Shown in pieces: positions 6,677 to 9,542 of a DNA stretch of 9,542 bases (position 1 is the first letter of the stretch; each line of letters begins with the position of its first letter). Source of the stretch: JBOGUF01 sp050696075 (GTDB lineage: Bacteria > Chloroflexota > Chloroflexia > Thermomicrobiales > UBA6265); contig JBOGUF010000117.1 of the NCBI GenBank assembly GCA_050696075.1, positions 1 through 9,542 of the forward strand, in the 5' to 3' direction. The notes under the pieces are model-generated. The model ran no database searches and was not told the DNA's origin. It was given only the letters and a program-made list of their open reading frames with translations. The position numbers were made by a program, and so were the translations under genes.

Positions 6677-7231
6677 TTATTGGCCGAGGTTGGCCAGGAG
6701 CTTCTCTGGGTCGACGACGAGGTCGGGGACGACGGTGGAGCGGAGGAGGCCGTTCTCGGGCTCGATCGGGACGTAGACGCCGTCGCGGAGGGCGAAGAGG
6801 CGGAGGTTCGGAAAATCAGGGTCGCCGAGCCAGTATTCGGGGACGCCGTTCGATTCGTAGAGACGGAACTTCTCGGCTTCGTCAAAGGACCGATTCGAAG
6901 GCGAGAGGATTTCGATCACCACATCCGGCGGGCCGAAGACGGTGTTGCCACGATACATACCGTCGCGATCCCCGCGAAGGACGATGATGTCCGGCTGGAC
7001 CTGGTCGTAATCCGAGAACCGGACATTGACCGGCAAGAAATAGGCCTTCCCCCATCCAGACGACTCGATGTGCCGATAGACCTCGTAGAAGAGGTGGCCC
7101 GATAGCTCCTGGTGCTGTCTCAGCGGAGTTGTCCACACGTAGAGCTGCCCGCCGATGACCTCATACCGCTTGCCGTCGTCGGGGTAATCGTCGAGTTCCG
7201 ACGCGGTAACGAGCCGGGACAAGATTGGCAT
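6677..7231 (-). CDS. Uma2 family (DUF820) PD-(D/E)xK nuclease-fold protein
   Basis: The start chosen is ATG 7231 (MPILSRLVTASEL), with GGAGG and a 5-base spacer. An upstream ATG at 7261 is in frame but lacks a ribosome site. The length of 184 residues is typical for Uma2. Family landmarks are present in order: a YEVIGGQLYV strand (about 23-32), QPDIIVL with Asp81, PDVVIEILSPS with Glu107, then EAEKFRLYESNGVPEYWLGDP with Lys121 and Tyr125. These supply the PD...E...K active-site set, so the fold looks intact. Uma2 proteins are multi-copy, mostly untested presumed restriction-like nucleases, especially abundant in Chloroflexota and Cyanobacteria. Here the gene interrupts a phage cassette, between adaptor and MuF-like genes, in the same direction. 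It could be a cargo gene that inserted between structural genes. Its substrate is unknown. Confidence 0.88.
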   Translation of the reverse strand: MPILSRLVTASELDDYPDDGKRYEVIGGQLYVWTTPLRQHQELSGHLFYEVYRHIESSGWGKAYFLPVNVRFSDYDQVQPDIIVLRGDRDGMYRGNTVFGPPDVVIEILSPSNRSFDEAEKFRLYESNGVPEYWLGDPDFPNLRLFALRDGVYVPIEPENGLLRSTVVPDLVVDPEKLLANLGQ

Positions 7232-7296
7232 GGCGTCCTCCAATCGTCTGCATCGCTCCAATCATGGGCAGCGTCAGCGTCCAGGTCAACGCCGCG

Positions 7297-7908
7297 TCAC
7301 GACAGCCAGCCGCCCTGTGCCCGTCGCCGCCGGGCCGCCATCAGCCAGGCGGCGGACCGCTCGGCGCGGTCGGCGGTGGCGGCGACGGCGGCCGCGGCGC
7401 GGTCCGACCCGCGCTTGGCGTCCTCGACGGTGCGGCGACGGAGCGCGGTGACGGTGGCGAGCAGGACGATGATTTCCTCGTCGCCGGGGATGAGGTCGAC
7501 CGCGGTCGCGTCGTCGGTCGGCAAGGCGCGGCCAGTTAGGTGCTCGACGGTCCAGTTCCCCGTCGTCGCCGGGGCCTGGGTGAGGATCAAGGTGGCGTTC
7601 CACCAGCGCCAGGACTGGGCGGCGGCCCCGCTTTCCGGCGCAAACGCCGTCTGCCGGGGAACATAGACTCCCTCGGCGTCGAAGAGGCGCAGCACGCGCT
7701 CGGTCGGGATCGCTGGAGTCACCGGGATCGAGGTCGATCCGGCCGAAACCACGACGGTCGTCGTCGCCTCCTTCGGAAATCGGGCGCCGTAGTGGCGCAT
7801 GGCGTCGGCCAAAGCGTCGTTGAGCGTGGCGTCGTCCCAAAGCGGGGTGACGCCGGTGTCCTCCAGGCGGCGGCGGAGGGTGGTGCGGAGTTCGAGTCGA
7901 GTGGTCAT
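7297..7908 (-). CDS. Phage head-tail adaptor / connector protein, 203 aa
   Basis: ATG 7908 is preceded by AGGAG with a 5-base spacer, and the site touches the heptamer array. The stop is TGA at 7299-7297. The N-terminus (MTTRLELRTTLRRRLEDTGV, then LWDDATLNDALADAMRHYG) is the pattern typical of phage adaptor proteins that dock below the portal: a helix with LRRRLxD, then Trp-Asp-Asp-Ala-x-Leu-x-x-Ala-Leu. A beta-rich middle (TTVVVSAGSTSIPV, LRLFDAEGVYVPR, WWNATLILTQAP) and a long charged Ala/Arg helix (about residues 150-195) complete the shape. The length fits. It directly follows the portal gene, with no capsid gene between them. The assignment rests on motif style and position and would need a profile search. 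Confidence 0.65.
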   Translation of the reverse strand: MTTRLELRTTLRRRLEDTGVTPLWDDATLNDALADAMRHYGARFPKEATTTVVVSAGSTSIPVTPAIPTERVLRLFDAEGVYVPRQTAFAPESGAAAQSWRWWNATLILTQAPATTGNWTVEHLTGRALPTDDATAVDLIPGDEEIIVLLATVTALRRRTVEDAKRGSDRAAAAVAATADRAERSAAWLMAARRRRAQGGWLS

Positions 7909-7917
7909 GGTGGCTCC

Positions 7918-7977
7918 TAGCCGTTAGCCGTTAGCCGTTAGCCGTCAGCCGTTAGCCGTCAGCGTTCAGCCGTCAGC
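7918..7977. repeat. Tandem heptamer array, unit YAGCCGT
   Basis: Eight full heptamers and a half unit run from 7918. The first four are identical TAGCCGT, then T and C alternate in the first position, and one unit is CAGCGTT. The array begins next to the ribosome site of the adaptor gene and contains the portal stop codon (7961-7959). Its right part is the left arm of an 18-bp inverted repeat (7960-7977). Confidence 0.92.
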
Positions 7978-9389
7978 ACTTGTCCGTTGAGCCGCATCCC
8001 CTTCCTTGTCATGCCGAGCTTGGTACGGGGCGCGCTAACGGCTGACGGCTGAACGCTGAACGCTGCAAGCTCGTCGATGACGCGGGCCAGTTCGCCTTCG
8101 GGGTCGTCGCCGCCGAGGGTGGCAATGGCGGTGTGGCGGGAATGGATGCCGTGGGCGACGAGTTGGACGGCGTTGCGGACGGCGCTGTCGGTGTCGCTGG
8201 GCAGGACGCTCGGCCAGATCGTCGCCGTCCGGCGCAGACCGCCGAGGTCGAGACCGCCGAAGCGCTCCGAGAGATCGAGGATGCGGGCGTTGCGCTCGCG
8301 GAAGACGCCCTCCCACATCCGGCGCTTCCTGTGGACCTTCTGGACGAGCGGTTGCACCTCCACTTCCAACGCCGCGCCGGAGAGGGGACGTCCAGAGTCG
8401 CCAAAGGCGGTGCGCGGCGTCTCGCTCAGGTCGTGCAGGGCGCGGTAGAGCAGGTTGATGTAATCGATGTGAAGGTGGACGCCGCCGCCGCCGAGCAGAT
8501 CGAGCAGGTACGCCTTCGCGCCCTCCGGCAGTTCCCATTTGGCGCCCGGGCCGACGGCGATCCCGTCCGAACCGTCGACGTTCTCCAGCACCGCGATCGG
8601 GGCGCCGGAAAGTTCCAACACGCGAGCCAGGACGCTGAGGCGGGCGTTGAGCTCGCGGCAGACATCGTAGAGGTCGACCAGGTCCGACTCGCCCCAGAAC
8701 TCGTGCGGGCGGGGATTGTTGGCGGCGACGACGTACGGGATCCAGCCGTATGGGTTCTCATCGTCGCGGACCACCTGGCCGGCAACCTCGACCGTCCAGC
8801 GCGCCGGCGTCCAGCGCTCGACCACGCGGTAGGTGCGGGCGCGTTCCAGCCCGGCGGCGTCGATGCCGGGTCCCAGCACCCGCGGGATGGCCGCGCCGGT
8901 GAGGAGGTAGCGGTGCGTCACCTCGTCGACCAGGCGCGGGTTGTCTGGTCGCCAGACGGCGGAGAGGGTGGCGGGGTCGACGGCGGCGACGACGACCTGC
9001 CGGCTGGTCGGGTCCCAGGTCACCTTCACGGCCGCGTCGCCAAGGACCGACGCCTCGACGCAAAGCTCGACGTCGAGGTGCGCCAGGTCGTTCGCGGCGA
9101 TGACGTCGGCCAGGGCGAGCTCTGCCCGCCGGGCAGCGTCGGGAGTACCCAGTACTGAGAAGGTAGCGGGGGCGGGGAAGACGTAGCTGGCGACTTTGCG
9201 GATCAGGGCGCGGGCGTAGTTGACGGTGAGGCGCGTTTCGCCGCGCCGGCGGCGCGCAAGCCACTGGTCGCCCTCGTAGAAGACGATCGCCTCGAGGTAG
9301 CGCGCGTACCGCTCCCGGTCCCACGCGGCGGGCGCCCCGGCCGTCCCGTCCTCCGCCCAAACGGTAGGGATGGGGATGATGTTGCTCAT
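7959..9389 (-). CDS. Phage portal protein (SPP1 gp6-like), 476 aa
   Basis: ATG 9389 (MSNIIPIPTVW) has GGAG with a 6-base spacer. An in-frame ATG at 9401 lacks a ribosome site and lies at the edge of the heptamer array. The N-terminal part reads RYLEAIVFYEGDQW, RLTVNYARALIRKVASYVF. Later come ENPYGWIPYVVAANNPRPHEFWGESDL and LNARLSV, and then GRPLSGAALEVEV with the long helix VQKVHRKRRMWEGVF. This is the order of the gp6-type portal family: wing, N-P-x-G-x-x-P and GxSDL segments, then the LSG-AL clip/stem region. The length is normal. Portals form the dodecameric DNA gate of the capsid and anchor the terminase. The last 33 or so codons are unusual: from AFSVQPSAVSA to the stop, the sequence is translated repeat element, so the ancestral C-terminus probably ended near the ELA at 8070. 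Confidence 0.88.
   Translation of the reverse strand: MSNIIPIPTVWAEDGTAGAPAAWDRERYARYLEAIVFYEGDQWLARRRRGETRLTVNYARALIRKVASYVFPAPATFSVLGTPDAARRAELALADVIAANDLAHLDVELCVEASVLGDAAVKVTWDPTSRQVVVAAVDPATLSAVWRPDNPRLVDEVTHRYLLTGAAIPRVLGPGIDAAGLERARTYRVVERWTPARWTVEVAGQVVRDDENPYGWIPYVVAANNPRPHEFWGESDLVDLYDVCRELNARLSVLARVLELSGAPIAVLENVDGSDGIAVGPGAKWELPEGAKAYLLDLLGGGGVHLHIDYINLLYRALHDLSETPRTAFGDSGRPLSGAALEVEVQPLVQKVHRKRRMWEGVFRERNARILDLSERFGGLDLGGLRRTATIWPSVLPSDTDSAVRNAVQLVAHGIHSRHTAIATLGGDDPEGELARVIDELAAFSVQPSAVSAPRTKLGMTRKGMRLNGQVLTAER
7960..8058. repeat. Inverted-repeat element made of heptamer arrays around a GTCATGCCGAG core
   Basis: CAGCGTTCAGCCGTCAGC at 7960-7977 recurs as its exact reverse complement at 8041-8058, an 18-bp perfect inverted repeat with a 63-base loop. 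The right arm extends as degenerate heptamers to about 8065. The loop holds GTCATGCCGAGCTTGG (8008-8023), a motif resembling the GTCATxCTGAG palindromic intergenic repeats I know from Chloroflexota. The layout is that of a REP- or MITE-like non-coding element. Confidence 0.7.
9143..9156. repeat. Two heptamers embedded in the portal coding sequence
   Basis: GAGTACC (9143-9149) is identical to the unit at 6177-6204 and is followed by CAGTACT. In the gene they encode part of FSVLGTPDAA, and the reading frame is kept. Confidence 0.45.
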
Positions 9390-9403
9390 GGTGGTCTCCA
9401 TTT

Positions 9404-9459
<56 letters not shown>

Positions 9460-9482
9460 TAGGGATAACGACGTGGCGAACT

Positions 9483-9503
9483 CCTAACGCCTAAGTCCTA
9501 GGC
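9483..9503. repeat. Short degenerate heptamer array, unit CCTAAGN
   Basis: CCTAACG, CCTAAGT and CCTAGGC follow each other at exact 7-base spacing, 23 bases beyond the CAGGRGT array, before the palindromic repeat at the window edge. Confidence 0.6.
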
Positions 9504-9517
9504 CGCGTTTGCCAACC

Positions 9518-9542
9518 GTCATGCTGAGGCGAAGCCGAAGCA
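9518..9542. repeat. Partial GTCATGCTGAG-type intergenic repeat, cut by the window end
   Basis: The last 25 bases begin GTCATGCTGAGGCGAAGC. The pattern is like a dispersed repeat of the form GTCATxCTGAGCG.AGCGAAGxATCT that I recall from Chloroflexota and other genomes. It shares GTCATGCYGAG with the core at 8008-8018. The continuation lies outside the window. Confidence 0.5.

Noticed and set aside
5578..6885. A 435-codon open frame on the minus strand spanning the tail, MuF-like and Uma2 regions
   Set aside because: It crosses three recognised genes in another frame and is Arg/Pro-rich, so it is an artefact of GC content.
7918..8065. CRISPR array
   Set aside because: Units are 7 bases, directly adjacent with no spacers, and no cas genes are present.
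8133..9158. A 341-codon open frame on the + strand opposite the portal gene
   Set aside because: The minus strand carries clear portal motifs. This frame is a codon-bias shadow of low complexity.
9390..9401. Upstream ATG at 9401 as the portal start
   Set aside because: It has no ribosome site and lies at the array edge, whereas ATG 9389 has GGAG at good spacing.

Overview
High-GC window, probably from a Chloroflexota bacterium of Thermomicrobiales/Sphaerobacter type. That placement is inferred from the high GC, the N-terminus at 1631 (a MDGKRFDDL start leading into a TRRGVLK twin-arginine motif), a pair of small genes that I recall as recurrent in that phylum, and an intergenic repeat style. 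No rRNA or tRNA is present to confirm it.

Left part (1-3453, + strand): two genes for secreted cysteine-rich proteins. The first is cut by the left window edge. It carries disintegrin-like and short Cys-loop repeats and ends in what looks like a LecA/PA-IL-type galactose-lectin fold with eight extra cysteines. The second has a good promoter, Shine-Dalgarno and Tat signal, but its reading frame is broken by two single-base excesses, in a G5 and a C4 run. Each gene is followed by a strong GC hairpin.

Middle (3454-4358): a short minus-strand remnant (3547-3681) repeats the C-terminus of the large phage protein found further right. It is followed by a compact two-gene + strand operon (3741-4335) encoding small proteins of unknown function.

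Right part (4359-9389, minus strand): a phage morphogenesis cassette read right to left. It runs portal protein, head-tail adaptor, Uma2-family nuclease, a very short MuF-like protein with the CxxC/HxNCRC signature, then a 600-residue propeller-like tail/structural protein. No capsid, scaffold or protease gene lies between portal and adaptor, so this is a reduced or decayed prophage, or a domesticated element.

The most unusual feature is not a gene. The leaders of four of the five genes in the phage cassette (all but Uma2) carry tandem heptanucleotide arrays of different unit sequence (CAGGRGT, YAGCCGT, GGGTGAY, CACTCGG, GAGTACC, CCTAAGN). One pair forms an inverted-repeat element that supplies the last roughly 33 codons of the portal gene. 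I find no CRISPR array and no evidence of a new defence system. The novelty is in the repeat family, the lectin-bearing Cys-rich protein and the duplicated tail-gene end.
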